From assembly GCF_030409845.1 (NCBI RefSeq), contig NZ_JAUFQQ010000005.1:124001-188000 (forward strand): a DNA stretch of 64,000 bases, read 5' to 3'. The stretch is from Flavobacterium branchiarum. GTDB lineage: Bacteria > Bacteroidota > Bacteroidia > Flavobacteriales > Flavobacteriaceae. The notes below the pieces were generated by a model, which worked only from the letters and a program-made list of their open reading frames with translations, had not been told where the DNA came from and searched no databases. The position numbers and the translations under genes are program-made. Shown here one piece after another: positions 16,406-25,763 of this stretch. Every line of letters starts with the position of its first letter. The first letter of the stretch is position 1.

Positions 16406-18787
16406 TCATTTTAAATTGCTTCTACTGAAATAGTTAGATGCCAAAGTCACAAAACCTACTATTGTAATTGTACTTAAAGGCATTATAATAGCAGCAACTA
16501 AAGGAAGTAGATTTCCAGTAATAGCAAAAGATAATCCTACAACATTATAGAGTAGTGACAAAACAAAACTCATTTTAATAATCTTTATAGAATTTTTAGA
16601 CAGCTTTAAGAAATAGCTCAGACGTTTAAATTCTGTTGCATCAAGAATGGCATCACAGGCAGGCGAAAAGACATTTACATTCTCAGAAATAGAGACTCCA
16701 ACATTACTTTGCGCCAAGGCTCCCGCATCATTTAATCCATCACCAACCATCATTACATTATGTCCCTGATCTTGTAGCTCTTTAATAAACGCCAACTTCT
16801 GTTCTGGCTTTTGATTAAAAACTAGTTCTGTTCCTTTTGGCAACAGCTTTTCTAAGGTCTCACGTTCACCGTCGTTATCTCCAGAGAGCACTTTGATATT
16901 ATAATTCAAACTCAATTCTTTAAACAAATCCTCTAACCCTTCTCTGTATTGATTGTTGAAGATATATTTTCCATAATAAATTCCATCGATTTTAATATGA
17001 AGTGCTGTTTGCTGAATTGAATTCTCTTGTTGTCCTCCAACAAAAGAGGAAGATCCTATTTGAAATTGATGATTTTGAATTGTTGCTAAAATTCCTTTCC
17101 CGGTTATTTCTTCAAAATCATCTAATTTTATTCGGTCTGATTCTGGTAATGATTCGTATAACATCCGGCTCAAAGGATGATTTGAAGCTCGAAGCACATT
17201 TTTCAACATGACAAGGTTTTCCTCTGAAAGTGATTTCCCTTCGTAGGCAATATTTGATTTTTTGTTGGTTGTAATTGTACCTGTTTTATCAAAAACCAAA
17301 GTATCTACTTTAGCAAGTTGCTCAATAACCAAAGCATTTTTTAGATAAAACTTTTGTTTTCCTAAAATTCTTAAAATATTACCAAATGTAAATGGTGCTG
17401 TTAATGCTAATGCACACGGGCAAGCAACAATAAGTACAGCCGTAAAGACATTGAATGCCGTATTAGCGTCTATAAATATCCAATAGCCAAAACCTGCAAA
17501 AGCAATTAGTAATAAAATTGGTGTGAAATAACGGCTTATTGCATCGGTTATGGTTTTATGTTTTTGTTGAACATCTTTTTGAAAAATATCATTCCCCCAT
17601 AACTGCGTTAAATAACTCTGAGATACAGTATGAAGCACTTCCATCTCAATTACTTTTCCAATTTGTTTACCTCCTGCAAAAACTTTATCTCCTGATTTTT
17701 TAGTGATCGGAACTGCCTCTCCTGTTACAAAACTATAATCAATTTCGGCTTGGTCACTTATCAAAATACCATCAACAGGTATCAATTCTTGATTTCTAAT
17801 TAATAATCGATCTCCTTTATCAATATCATAAATAGGAATGCTTTGTTCTGGAGTATTTGGATTTATTCTGGTTACTGCAATTGGAAAATAGGATTTAAAA
17901 TCTCTTTCGAAACTTAGGAAGCTATATGTTTTAATTTGAAACATTTTCCCTAGTAACATAAAGAAAATCAATCCTGTCAAGCTATCAAAGAAACCTGGAC
18001 CATAATCCATGACAATATCAAAAGTACTTCGTATAAACATAACAATAATTCCTAAAGCGATAGGAATATCAATATTTAGCATTTTGCTTTTTATACTTTT
18101 ATAAGCCGAAACATAGTAGATACTCGCTGAATATAAAAAACTCGGCATAGCTAGAATTAATATCAACCAACGAAAAAAGGGCTTATAGTTATCTAACCAA
18201 AATTCTTTTACTTCAAAATATTCGGGAAAAGAAAGCAACATAATATTTCCAAAACAGAAAAAAGCGACTCCTAATCTATAAGTCAAACTTCTGTCAACAT
18301 TATTCTTGCCTGCTTCGTAATTTTCTAAACTTATATAAGGCTCATACCCTATCGAACTTAATAAATAAGCAATTTCTTTAAGAGTAATCTTTTCAGAATT
18401 ATAGGTTATTCTAACTTTCTTTTCTGGAAAGTTTACCTGAGAAGCGGTAATCCCTGGTTTAAGTCGGTTTAAGTTTTCTAAGATCCAAATACAAGAACTG
18501 CAATGAATGTGCGGAATACTTAATGAAACTATTGCAGTGGTGTCTTCTTGAAACTCTAATAATTTAAGTAAAATGCTCTCGTTATCTAGAAAATCATATT
18601 TACCTTGAATGTCTTGAGGTGTTGCTCCAGGAGATTTTTCAAAATCATAATACGAAGTAAGGTCATTTAAACTAAAAATCTCATAAACAGTTTTACAACC
18701 ACTGCAACAAAACTCTTTATTATCAAATACAATTAATTCATTTTTGGGAATAATTAAACCACAATGAAAACAATTTTGGACACTCAT
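16406..18787 (-). CDS. ccoI: Copper-translocating P-type ATPase CcoI
   Basis: CcoI (FixI) is a P1B-type ATPase that supplies copper for the cbb3 active site. The 793-aa protein has an N-terminal cysteine cluster (CFHCG, CCSGC within residues 6-31) and a heavy-metal-associated domain with CSSC at 96-99. It also has TGEAVP in the actuator domain, the CPC ion motif (ACPCALALTAP), the phosphorylation site DKTGTIT and the hinge GDGLNDAGAL. About eight membrane helices are visible. It is transcribed toward the ccoS operon, with a 118-bp gap holding that operon's own promoter. An FNR-type operator lies upstream. Confidence 0.95.
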   Translation of the reverse strand: MSVQNCFHCGLIIPKNELIVFDNKEFCCSGCKTVYEIFSLNDLTSYYDFEKSPGATPQDIQGKYDFLDNESILLKLLEFQEDTTAIVSLSIPHIHCSSCIWILENLNRLKPGITASQVNFPEKKVRITYNSEKITLKEIAYLLSSIGYEPYISLENYEAGKNNVDRSLTYRLGVAFFCFGNIMLLSFPEYFEVKEFWLDNYKPFFRWLILILAMPSFLYSASIYYVSAYKSIKSKMLNIDIPIALGIIVMFIRSTFDIVMDYGPGFFDSLTGLIFFMLLGKMFQIKTYSFLSFERDFKSYFPIAVTRINPNTPEQSIPIYDIDKGDRLLIRNQELIPVDGILISDQAEIDYSFVTGEAVPITKKSGDKVFAGGKQIGKVIEMEVLHTVSQSYLTQLWGNDIFQKDVQQKHKTITDAISRYFTPILLLIAFAGFGYWIFIDANTAFNVFTAVLIVACPCALALTAPFTFGNILRILGKQKFYLKNALVIEQLAKVDTLVFDKTGTITTNKKSNIAYEGKSLSEENLVMLKNVLRASNHPLSRMLYESLPESDRIKLDDFEEITGKGILATIQNHQFQIGSSSFVGGQQENSIQQTALHIKIDGIYYGKYIFNNQYREGLEDLFKELSLNYNIKVLSGDNDGERETLEKLLPKGTELVFNQKPEQKLAFIKELQDQGHNVMMVGDGLNDAGALAQSNVGVSISENVNVFSPACDAILDATEFKRLSYFLKLSKNSIKIIKMSFVLSLLYNVVGLSFAITGNLLPLVAAIIMPLSTITIVGFVTLASNYFSRSNLK

Positions 18788-18811
18788 AATTTAACCTCTT
18801 TTAAGCTCACA

Positions 18812-18855
18812 CAAAGATCTTGAACCAACTAACCAATAAATATGACAATTATCAT
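18812..18855 (-). promoter_or_regulatory. FNR-type operator plus -7-like element of ccoI
   Basis: ATGACAATTATCAT at 18842-18855 is followed on the minus strand after 22 bp by GATCTTTG at 18819-18812. That sequence matches TAnnTTTG except for the first base or two. It lies in the divergent region between ccoI and the regulator gene, but the spacing favours ccoI. Confidence 0.6.
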
Positions 18856-18967
18856 AGCTGTTAAAATACATTTTTAAATTTAACAAAATAAATTGGGAAT
18901 AAACCTATAGAAATTATAATTGTGTCATTATTACAAAAAAATAAGAGTATCAAATCATAATAATACT

Positions 18968-18975
18968 TAGTTTTG
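18968..18975 (+). promoter_or_regulatory. -7 element of the fnr-like gene
   Basis: TAGTTTTG at 18968-18975 matches TAnnTTTG. It overlaps an in-frame TTG codon at 18973 and therefore rules that codon out as the start, leaving ATG 18994. Confidence 0.6.
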
Positions 18976-18993
18976 CAGACAAATAACCTCCCT

Positions 18994-19674
18994 ATGAATA
19001 AATGTGATCAATGTATCGTAAGACAACTTACCTCGTTAAAAGCTTTAAACAAAGATGAAGTTATTAAACTAGCAAATAGTAAAACTACTTACACAATTAA
19101 AAAAGGTGATCCTATCTTTGAAGAAGGTGAAATTACTAATGGTGTTTTTTGTGTAAAAGATGGTGTTGGTAAACTTTCTAAGCTAAGCGCTAATGGTAAA
19201 GACCAGATTGTGAAGCTTGTAAAATCTGGAGAGCTTTTAGGTCAGCGCTCTATGATTAGCAACGAACCTGCCAATTTAAGTGCAAAAGCTTTAGATGATA
19301 TGGAAGTATGTTTTATTCCAAAATCTGAAATTATCACTTTCTTTAATCAAAATAATCAGTTTTCTATGAATGTCATGAAAACAATTTGTGAAGATTTAAA
19401 AGACTCTGATAACCATACGGTTTCCTTAGCTCAAAAGACTGTTAAATCTCGTTTGGCTGAAACCTTATTGTATTTATATGATACTTTTGGTGAAAACAAA
19501 GACAAAACACTTAAAATTCAACTATCTAGAGATGAATTAGCAAGTATGATTGGTACGGCTACTGAAAGTTGTATTCGATTATTATCTGATTTTAAAAAGC
19601 TAGATGTTATTGATTTAGTTGGTAAAAAAATTGTTTTGAAAAACTTTATTGCCTTAAAAAAAATGGCTGAATAA
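18994..19674 (+). CDS. FNR/CRP-family transcription regulator
   Basis: This 226-aa protein has an N-terminal Cys pair (CDQC: C4, C7) and a cyclic-nucleotide-binding-type beta-roll (about 20-120) with MEVCFIP (C105). A dimer helix and a C-terminal winged HTH follow, with recognition helix TATESCIRLLSDFKK. Compared with E. coli FNR, C4, C7 and C105 align with C20, C23 and C122. The position of C29 holds threonine (T13), so only three of the four cluster cysteines are in place. Its genomic setting, divergent from ccoI and flanked by cbb3 and hemN genes, indicates an oxygen or redox sensor. I infer that it binds the palindromes described at hemN, ccoS, ccoI, 26447 and 29578. Confidence 0.85.
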   Translation: MNKCDQCIVRQLTSLKALNKDEVIKLANSKTTYTIKKGDPIFEEGEITNGVFCVKDGVGKLSKLSANGKDQIVKLVKSGELLGQRSMISNEPANLSAKALDDMEVCFIPKSEIITFFNQNNQFSMNVMKTICEDLKDSDNHTVSLAQKTVKSRLAETLLYLYDTFGENKDKTLKIQLSRDELASMIGTATESCIRLLSDFKKLDVIDLVGKKIVLKNFIALKKMAE

Positions 19675-20445
19675 TTACAGCTTTTTTGCTTCGTTCCAAA
19701 ATACATCCATTTCTGCCAAAGTCATATCCATAAGTGGTTTTCCTAACTCACCTGCTTTACTCTCAAGGTATTGAAAGCGTTTTATAAATTTTTTATTGGT
19801 GCGTTCCAAAGCATCTTCGGCATTTACATTTAAAAATCGAGCGTAATTAATCATTGAGAATAAAACATCTCCAAACTCCGCTTCAATTTTATCTTGATCA
19901 CCAGCTTCTACTTCAACTTGTAATTCTTGCAATTCTTCTTGTACTTTGTCCCAAACCTGATGTGGTTCTTCCCAATCAAAACCTACTCCTTTTACCTTAT
20001 CCTGTATTCTGCTAGCTTTAACCAATGCCGGCAAACTTCTCGGAACTCCTTCTAAAACAGACTTTTTTCCTTCTTTTAATTTGAGTTTTTCCCAGTTTTG
20101 CTTTACTTCTTCTTCATCTTTTACAACTGTATCGCTATAAATATGCGGATGACGATGAATGAGTTTTTCACAAATTTCATTACACACATCGGCCATATCA
20201 AAATCATTTGTTTCACTACCAATTTTGGCATAAAAAACAATATGTAATAACAAATCTCCTAACTCCTTCTTTACTTCGTTAAGATCATTATCTAAGATTG
20301 CATCACCCAATTCGTAAGTTTCTTCGATAGTAAGATGTCGCAAAGTTTGTATGGTTTGCTTCATGTCCCAAGGGCATTTTTCACGCAAATCATCCATTAT
20401 GTTTAATAATCTTTCGAAGGCTTGTAATTGCAATTCTCTACTCAT
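19675..20445 (-). CDS. mazG: Nucleoside triphosphate pyrophosphohydrolase MazG
   Basis: MazG hydrolyses NTPs and dNTPs to monophosphates and pyrophosphate, cleaning aberrant nucleotides. The 256-aa protein has two MazG domains. The first (about 5-120) has LREKCPWDMKQT, EETYEL and ELGDLLLHIVFYA; the second (about 150-240) has QEELQELQVEVE and EFGDVLFSMINYAR. The paired ExxE/ExxD metal-binding motifs are intact. Its stop is only a base or so from the stop of the convergent regulator gene. The upstream DUF5606 gene is separated from it by a terminator. Confidence 0.93.
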   Translation of the reverse strand: MSRELQLQAFERLLNIMDDLREKCPWDMKQTIQTLRHLTIEETYELGDAILDNDLNEVKKELGDLLLHIVFYAKIGSETNDFDMADVCNEICEKLIHRHPHIYSDTVVKDEEEVKQNWEKLKLKEGKKSVLEGVPRSLPALVKASRIQDKVKGVGFDWEEPHQVWDKVQEELQELQVEVEAGDQDKIEAEFGDVLFSMINYARFLNVNAEDALERTNKKFIKRFQYLESKAGELGKPLMDMTLAEMDVFWNEAKKL

Positions 20446-20489
20446 TTTTGATATATTTTGAAGTTGGGTAACCTAATGTAAAAGTAAAA

Positions 20490-20520
20490 AATCCTGTTAA
20501 GAAATCATCTTAACAGGATT
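20490..20520 (-). terminator. Terminator after the def-DUF5606 pair
   Basis: A 13-bp perfect stem (AATCCTGTTAAGA with TCTTAACAGGATT) with a 5-nt loop. Read on the minus strand it is followed by a T-run, so it ends the DUF5606 transcript before mazG. Confidence 0.85.
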
Positions 20521-20543
20521 AAATATCGTTCCTTAAAATGAAA

Positions 20544-21026
20544 CTATTTTTTTTCAGCAGCTGCTTTAGCTTTTTTTGCTGGTGCTTTTTTAACTTCTTC
20601 CAAAACTGGAGTTTCTTCTTTAGATTCTGCAGGTGCAGGTGCTAAATCTGTAACCAATCCTTTTGCTTGTAGCATATTATACCAGTTCAATACTTTTTTA
20701 ATATCAGAAGGATAAACTCTTTCTTCATCATATTGAGGTAAAACTTCTTTAAAATAAGCTGTTAAAGTAGCATTATCTTCTTTATGAGAAATTGCTGGTC
20801 CTTTATCTTCTTTTTTAGCGATTAATTGCATTACTTCTGACAAAGGTTTTTCTCCTTCGTATGTATAAATTGAAATCTCTGACAATAAACTTACATTACT
20901 CTTTAAGCTAACAGTGATTTTTTTTCCATCAATTAATGATTCAGCTACAAATCCTGTACGCGTTTGTACTTTTAATGCGTATAAACCTGGTTTCCCAGAA
21001 ATAGCTAATATTTTTTCTAAATTCAT
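20544..21026 (-). CDS. DUF5606 family protein
   Basis: This 160-aa soluble protein opens with MNLEKILAISGKPGLY and has a conserved N-terminal domain of about 125 residues (DIKKVLNWYNMLQAKGL near its end). An Ala/Lys/Glu-rich, likely disordered tail (about 128-160) follows. I recognise it as the DUF5606 family found across Bacteroidota; no biochemical function is known to me. The N-terminal fold may be nucleic-acid binding (SH3-like), but that is a guess. It sits 63 bp downstream of peptide deformylase, suggesting a link to translation. Confidence 0.8.
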   Translation of the reverse strand: MNLEKILAISGKPGLYALKVQTRTGFVAESLIDGKKITVSLKSNVSLLSEISIYTYEGEKPLSEVMQLIAKKEDKGPAISHKEDNATLTAYFKEVLPQYDEERVYPSDIKKVLNWYNMLQAKGLVTDLAPAPAESKEETPVLEEVKKAPAKKAKAAAEKK

Positions 21027-21089
21027 GTTTATTATAATTAGTATTAAGAATTCGGTTATTTTATATTTTCATAAAAAGAGAATCAAAAA

Positions 21090-21680
21090 CTATCTCCCTT
21101 TTTTTGCAGCGGCAAATTTCATTCTATACTCTTGAAATGTTTTACCTTCTGTAATGTTTTTTAATTTCTTTTGAATCAAACGTTTCTTTAATGATGATAT
21201 TTTATCAGTAAACAAAACTCCTTCGATGTGGTCATACTCATGCTGAATTACTCTAGCAATTAAACCATCAAAAACTTCTGTTTTTACAACAAAATCTTCT
21301 TCACAGTACTCGATTGTAATTCTTTCATGTCTGTAAACATCTTCACGAACATCAGGGATACTCAAGCAACCTTCATTAAAACTCCACTCTTCTCCATCTT
21401 CTTTTAGAATTTTGGCATTGATGAAAGTTCTTTTGAATCCTTTTAATTCTTTTTGTTCCTCTGCTGGTAAATCCTCGTCATCACTAAAAGGAGTTGTGTC
21501 AATTACAAATAAACGCAAAGCCAAACCAACTTGTGGTGCAGCAAGACCTACTCCATAAGCATTGTACATTGTCTCGTACATGTTATCTATCGTTTCTTTC
21601 AAGTTTGGGTATTCTGGCGTAACTGCCTCTCCAACTTTTCTTAAAACAGGATCACCATATCCTATAATTGGTAAAATCAT
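21090..21680 (-). CDS. def: Peptide deformylase
   Basis: Def removes the formyl group from the N-terminal methionine of new proteins. The 196-aa protein has all three motifs: GVGLAAPQVG (about 43-52), EGCLSIPDV (metal-binding Cys) and HEYDHIEGVLF (catalytic HExxH-type histidines and glutamate, here QHEYDH). The length is typical. It is transcribed with the DUF5606 gene. In relatives I recall ruvX lying next to def; here a plus-strand YccS-like gene and mqo lie between them. Confidence 0.95.
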   Translation of the reverse strand: MILPIIGYGDPVLRKVGEAVTPEYPNLKETIDNMYETMYNAYGVGLAAPQVGLALRLFVIDTTPFSDDEDLPAEEQKELKGFKRTFINAKILKEDGEEWSFNEGCLSIPDVREDVYRHERITIEYCEEDFVVKTEVFDGLIARVIQHEYDHIEGVLFTDKISSLKKRLIQKKLKNITEGKTFQEYRMKFAAAKKGR

Positions 21681-21853
21681 TCTTGTTGTATTATGTATTA
21701 ACGACTATTAATCTAGAATTTCATTATTCTGAATTAGGTTGGCAAAAATAGTAAAAAATAGTCAATGAATAATTCTATAAACCAGATTATATGCTTTTTG
21801 ATTTCTTTTTAAATCTAAGCTACTATTAATTGGTATCTAATTCATACAATTCT

Positions 21854-21861
21854 TATATTTG
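21854..21861 (+). promoter_or_regulatory. -7 promoter element of the YccS-like gene
   Basis: TATATTTG, 17 bp before ATG 21879, with a TTG at 21830-21832 at about the -33 distance (21 bp gap). Confidence 0.6.
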
Positions 21862-21878
21862 CTAGTAAACCTAAATAT

Positions 21879-24107
21879 ATGTTCGATCGCATCGTTAAAT
21901 TCACAAACAGTACTTCTTTCATCAACGCTTCAAAAGTTACTCTAGCCTGTGTTGTTCCTGTTTTGTTCTTTAACTTTTTAGGTTATTTCGAAATAGGCTT
22001 TACAATTGCACTTGGTGCTTTTTATGCTTATCCGAGCGATATCCCTAGTAATCTTAAACACAAGATAAAAGGAATTATTGTAACTGCTATAATTGTTTCT
22101 TGTGTTAACTTGTTAGTAAACTTAGTCTATCCTTTTCCATGGCTATTTTACCCTTTTCTAGGAGTATTACTTTTCTTGTCATCCATGATTTCCGTTTATG
22201 GACAAAGAGCAACTATGACATCTTTCTCTGCCTTGCTTTCTATTTCTCTATCATTTGCCCATTTAAATCAAGGCTGGGAAGCCGTACTACATTCTACTTA
22301 TCTTTTTGCAGGAGGATTATTCTATTTAATAGTTTCTTTAATTTTTCACTATGTAAAGCCCCATCGTTATGTCGAATTACAAATTGCTGACGGAATTCGA
22401 TTAACAGCTAAATACTTAAAACTTAGAGGAGATTTATGGAACCCTGATGCCGATAGAAAAAAAATTATCGAAAAGCAATTAAATCTTCAGGTTGAATTAA
22501 ATCAAATTCATGAGAACTTAAGACAAGTACTCATTGGCAATAGAGCAACTTCTGGCGACTCTAGCCAAAACCGAAAAATGCTTATCGTTTTTATTACATT
22601 AGTCGAAATTCAAGAATTGGCGCTATCTACTTCATTTGACCATAGTAAGTTGCATAAAAAATTTAGCGACCACCCCGAAGCACTGCGTTCTTATCAGAAT
22701 TTAGCATACAAACTTGCTTCTACTTTAAAAAAACTATCCAAAAGTGTTCATAAAGCTTCCAAATACATTTCTATAAATGATTTAAAAAAGGAATTAGATG
22801 GATTACAAGCTGCAATTGATTCCTATCAAAACAGTTTAGGTAAAATCGAATCTTCTGAAGGCGTTTGGATGCTTACCAATATGCTCAAATATGCCCAAAA
22901 GCAAGTTGAAAAAATAAAAATTGTAGAAATGGCATTTTCATTAGCTATCAACTCTTATGATTTTAAAGAGAAGAACAAAGAGCTTGAAAAATTCTTAACT
23001 CCACAATATTATCCGATACGAACTTTAATTGAAAATTTTAGTTTCTCATCTACATTTTTCAGGCATTCGCTGCGACTTACCATTACTATTATGGTAGGTT
23101 TTATAATTGGTAAATTACTTCCATTTCAAAATGTATATTGGATTTTACTAACCATTGTTGTAATAATGCGTCCAGGTTACGGATTAACAAAAGAACGGTC
23201 TTATAATCGTGTTATTGGCACCATTTTAGGTGGGCTAATTGCTTTTGGAATCGTTTCTTTGGTTCATAATCAGGTTGCCATAAGCATATTTGCTATTTTT
23301 TGCATGCTAATTGGTGTTGCTTTTACACAGAGTAATTACAAAGTTAGTACTACGCTTGTCACCATGTATGTAGTGTTTGTTTACGGAATTTTAACACCTA
23401 ATATCCTCGAAGTTATTCAATTTAGAATTTTAGACTCTCTTGTAGGGGCTACACTAGCCTTTTTAGCAAATTATTATTTATGGCCTGCTTGGGAGTTTTT
23501 AAATGCGGCCTCTTTTTTAGAAAAAGCTATAGAATCTAATAAGAACTATTTACGAGAAATTGCCGAGTATTACAACAAGAAAGGAACATTACCAACATCT
23601 TATCGTTTGGCTAGAAAAAATGCTTTTATTGAAATTGGAAACCTTATGACTTCTTTCCAAAGAATGATACAAGAACCTAAATCAAAGCAAAAACAGCTCC
23701 CGCAGATAAATAAGCTTGCGGTACTAAATCATTCCTTGCTTTCGTCTTTAGCTTCATTGGGAACTTATATTCAGTCACATAAAACTACTTCAGCATCTGA
23801 ATCTTTTAATTTTGTAGTGGATTTTGTTGTTTCTAACTTAAATCATTCAATTGCTATTTTAAGACATGAAAAAACATCCATATACAAGAACAAAGAAGCC
23901 AATAAAGAGAAATTGACTTTCCATTTTGAAGAATTAAAAAGAAAAAACTTCAGTCGGTTAGAAAATGATAATGAGCTTAACGAAAGTGAAAGGGAAACTA
24001 AAATGCAAGAAGCTCAATTAGTAATCGAGCAATTAATATGGATGACCGATCTGTCTGAAAAAATACTAACAGTTACAAAAGAGTTTATAGCAAAAAATCC
24101 AGATTAA
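21879..24107 (+). CDS. FUSC-family inner membrane protein (YccS/YhfK-like)
   Basis: This 742-aa protein has the duplicated architecture of the YccS/aromatic acid exporter family. A first block of membrane helices covers about residues 20-170. A cytoplasmic helical region spans about 180-385, and a second membrane block (about 395-545) contains the FUSC motif (LTIVVIMRPGYGLTKERSYNRVIGTILGG). A long C-terminal cytoplasmic domain follows. Members are thought to be efflux or membrane stress proteins; no substrate can be named. It has its own promoter and a terminator overlapping its stop. Confidence 0.88.
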   Translation: MFDRIVKFTNSTSFINASKVTLACVVPVLFFNFLGYFEIGFTIALGAFYAYPSDIPSNLKHKIKGIIVTAIIVSCVNLLVNLVYPFPWLFYPFLGVLLFLSSMISVYGQRATMTSFSALLSISLSFAHLNQGWEAVLHSTYLFAGGLFYLIVSLIFHYVKPHRYVELQIADGIRLTAKYLKLRGDLWNPDADRKKIIEKQLNLQVELNQIHENLRQVLIGNRATSGDSSQNRKMLIVFITLVEIQELALSTSFDHSKLHKKFSDHPEALRSYQNLAYKLASTLKKLSKSVHKASKYISINDLKKELDGLQAAIDSYQNSLGKIESSEGVWMLTNMLKYAQKQVEKIKIVEMAFSLAINSYDFKEKNKELEKFLTPQYYPIRTLIENFSFSSTFFRHSLRLTITIMVGFIIGKLLPFQNVYWILLTIVVIMRPGYGLTKERSYNRVIGTILGGLIAFGIVSLVHNQVAISIFAIFCMLIGVAFTQSNYKVSTTLVTMYVVFVYGILTPNILEVIQFRILDSLVGATLAFLANYYLWPAWEFLNAASFLEKAIESNKNYLREIAEYYNKKGTLPTSYRLARKNAFIEIGNLMTSFQRMIQEPKSKQKQLPQINKLAVLNHSLLSSLASLGTYIQSHKTTSASESFNFVVDFVVSNLNHSIAILRHEKTSIYKNKEANKEKLTFHFEELKRKNFSRLENDNELNESERETKMQEAQLVIEQLIWMTDLSEKILTVTKEFIAKNPD

Positions 24108-24126
24108 AAACTAATCTGGATTTTTT
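24092..24126 (+). terminator. Bidirectional terminator between the YccS-like gene and mqo
   Basis: A 15-bp perfect stem (AAAAAATCCAGATTA with its complement) and a 5-nt loop. It overlaps the YccS-like stop codon and lies between convergent genes. Confidence 0.9.
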
Positions 24127-24153
24127 CATATATTCTAAATAGCCAATACTACA

Positions 24154-25647
24154 TTAATTATTTAATTTCAAAGTAGCTGCCGTATTTTTTCTTATTTCGG
24201 CTAATAATTCTGGTTTATCATTTAATGTTTGACCGTAAGAAGGAATCATTGCTTTAAACTTTTCATTCCATTCTGGCGTTTTAACTTTGTCTTTAAAACA
24301 TTTATCAATTAACCCTACCATAATAGAAACAGCTGTTGAAGCTCCAGGAGAAGCTCCTAACAGCACTGCTAACGTACCATCTTCGGTATTAATTACCTCT
24401 GTTCCAAATTCAAGAATCCCACCTTCTTTTTCGTCTTTTTTAATAACCTGAACACGTTGCCCTGCTCTTTCTAATTTCCAATCTTTAGATTTTGCATTTG
24501 GTAAATATTCGCGTAAAGCGTTCATTCTATCTTTAGGAGATTGTCTTACTTGCTCAATTAAATATTTCGTAAGTGGAATATTATGATAACCAGCTGCCAA
24601 CATTGGCATTATATTATCTGTTTGGATAGACATAGGTAAATCCAAATAAGATCCATTCTTTAAAAAACGAGTCGAAAAACCTGCAAATGGTCCAAAAAGT
24701 AAAGCTCTTTCTCCATCTATCATTCTAGTATCGATATGAGGAACTGACATAGGTGGCGCACCAACACTTGCTTTTCCGTAAACTTTAGCTTGATGCTGAA
24801 GAATAACGTCTGGATTAGTACATTTTAACCATTGTCCGCTAACAGGAAAACCTCCAAAGCCTTTTCCTTCAACAACGTTGGCTTTTTCTAATAAAGGTAA
24901 AGAACCTCCACCAGCACCAATAAATACAAACTTTGTATAAACTTTTTTGGTTTGACCAGTAGCTAGATCAGTAATCTTAATTCTCCAAGTTTTATCTTCG
25001 CGTTGTTTTAATTTCTTCACTTCGTGATTGAAATGAATTTTCACACCATCTAGTTTACCTAGATAATCAAACATACTTCTTGTTAATTCTCCAAAATTCA
25101 CATCAGTTCCTATTGACATAGAAGTTGCAGCAAATTTATCAGAAGAATCTCTTCCTTCCATTACCAAAGGCATCCATTCTTTTAATTGAGAAAAATCGGT
25201 ACTAAAAACCATTTCTTTAAAAATTGGATTTTTTTGTAATGCTTCAAATCTTTTTTTAAGATAGTCTACATTTTTCTCTCCCCAAACGAAACTCATATGA
25301 GGAACACTTTTTATAAAATTATCTGGAGATGAAATTTTATTTTGCCGTACCAAGTAAGACCAAAATTGGCGAGAAACCTCAAAGGATTCTGCTATACTAA
25401 TTGCCTTTTTAGGATCAATACTTCCATTTTTTTCTGGAGTATAGTTTAATTCACAAAATGCAGAATGTCCTGTTCCAGCATTATTCCAAGCATCAGAGCT
25501 TTCGGCTGCAGCAACATCTAATCTTTCGTAAATTTCAATTTTTAAATCTGGCTGTAATTCTTTTAAGATTAACCCAAGAGTTGCACTCATAATTCCAGCA
25601 CCAATAAGTACTACTTCGGTATTTGAACGTATGGTATCGTCGGACAT
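24154..25647 (-). CDS. mqo: Malate:quinone oxidoreductase
   Basis: Mqo is a membrane-associated FAD enzyme of the TCA cycle that oxidises malate to oxaloacetate and passes electrons to quinone. The 497-aa protein has the FAD-binding GAGIMSATLG near the N-terminus and NNAGTGHSAFCELNYTP. It also has GGGSLPLLEKA, GKASVGAPPMSVPHIDTR, and a C-terminal LLGASPGASTAVSIM, all characteristic of the family. I chose ATG 25647 because a perfect -7 element (25669-25676) lies just upstream, inside the longer open frame. It feeds electrons into the chain that the cbb3 oxidase terminates. Confidence 0.96.
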   Translation of the reverse strand: MSDDTIRSNTEVVLIGAGIMSATLGLILKELQPDLKIEIYERLDVAAAESSDAWNNAGTGHSAFCELNYTPEKNGSIDPKKAISIAESFEVSRQFWSYLVRQNKISSPDNFIKSVPHMSFVWGEKNVDYLKKRFEALQKNPIFKEMVFSTDFSQLKEWMPLVMEGRDSSDKFAATSMSIGTDVNFGELTRSMFDYLGKLDGVKIHFNHEVKKLKQREDKTWRIKITDLATGQTKKVYTKFVFIGAGGGSLPLLEKANVVEGKGFGGFPVSGQWLKCTNPDVILQHQAKVYGKASVGAPPMSVPHIDTRMIDGERALLFGPFAGFSTRFLKNGSYLDLPMSIQTDNIMPMLAAGYHNIPLTKYLIEQVRQSPKDRMNALREYLPNAKSKDWKLERAGQRVQVIKKDEKEGGILEFGTEVINTEDGTLAVLLGASPGASTAVSIMVGLIDKCFKDKVKTPEWNEKFKAMIPSYGQTLNDKPELLAEIRKNTAATLKLNN

Positions 25648-25668
25648 AACAAGAAAAATTTTAAAGTA

Positions 25669-25676
25669 CAAAGGTA
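25669..25676 (-). promoter_or_regulatory. -7 promoter element of mqo
   Basis: On the minus strand this reads TACCTTTG, a perfect TAnnTTTG 21 bp before ATG 25647. It fixes the start codon, since longer in-frame starts would precede transcription. Confidence 0.65.
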
Positions 25677-25763
25677 CTTTATAAAATTGCAAAAAAAACT
25701 ATAAATTTCATCTGAAAAGTTATAATTTTCTAAAACTTTTTTGGAATAAACTTTCTAGCTTAT

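Noticed and set aside
18842..18885. Use of the ccoI operator to control the fnr-like gene on the plus strand
   Set aside because: The plus-strand sequence 22 bp beyond the site (ATTTAACA) does not match a -7 element, and the regulator has its own -7 element far downstream at 18968.
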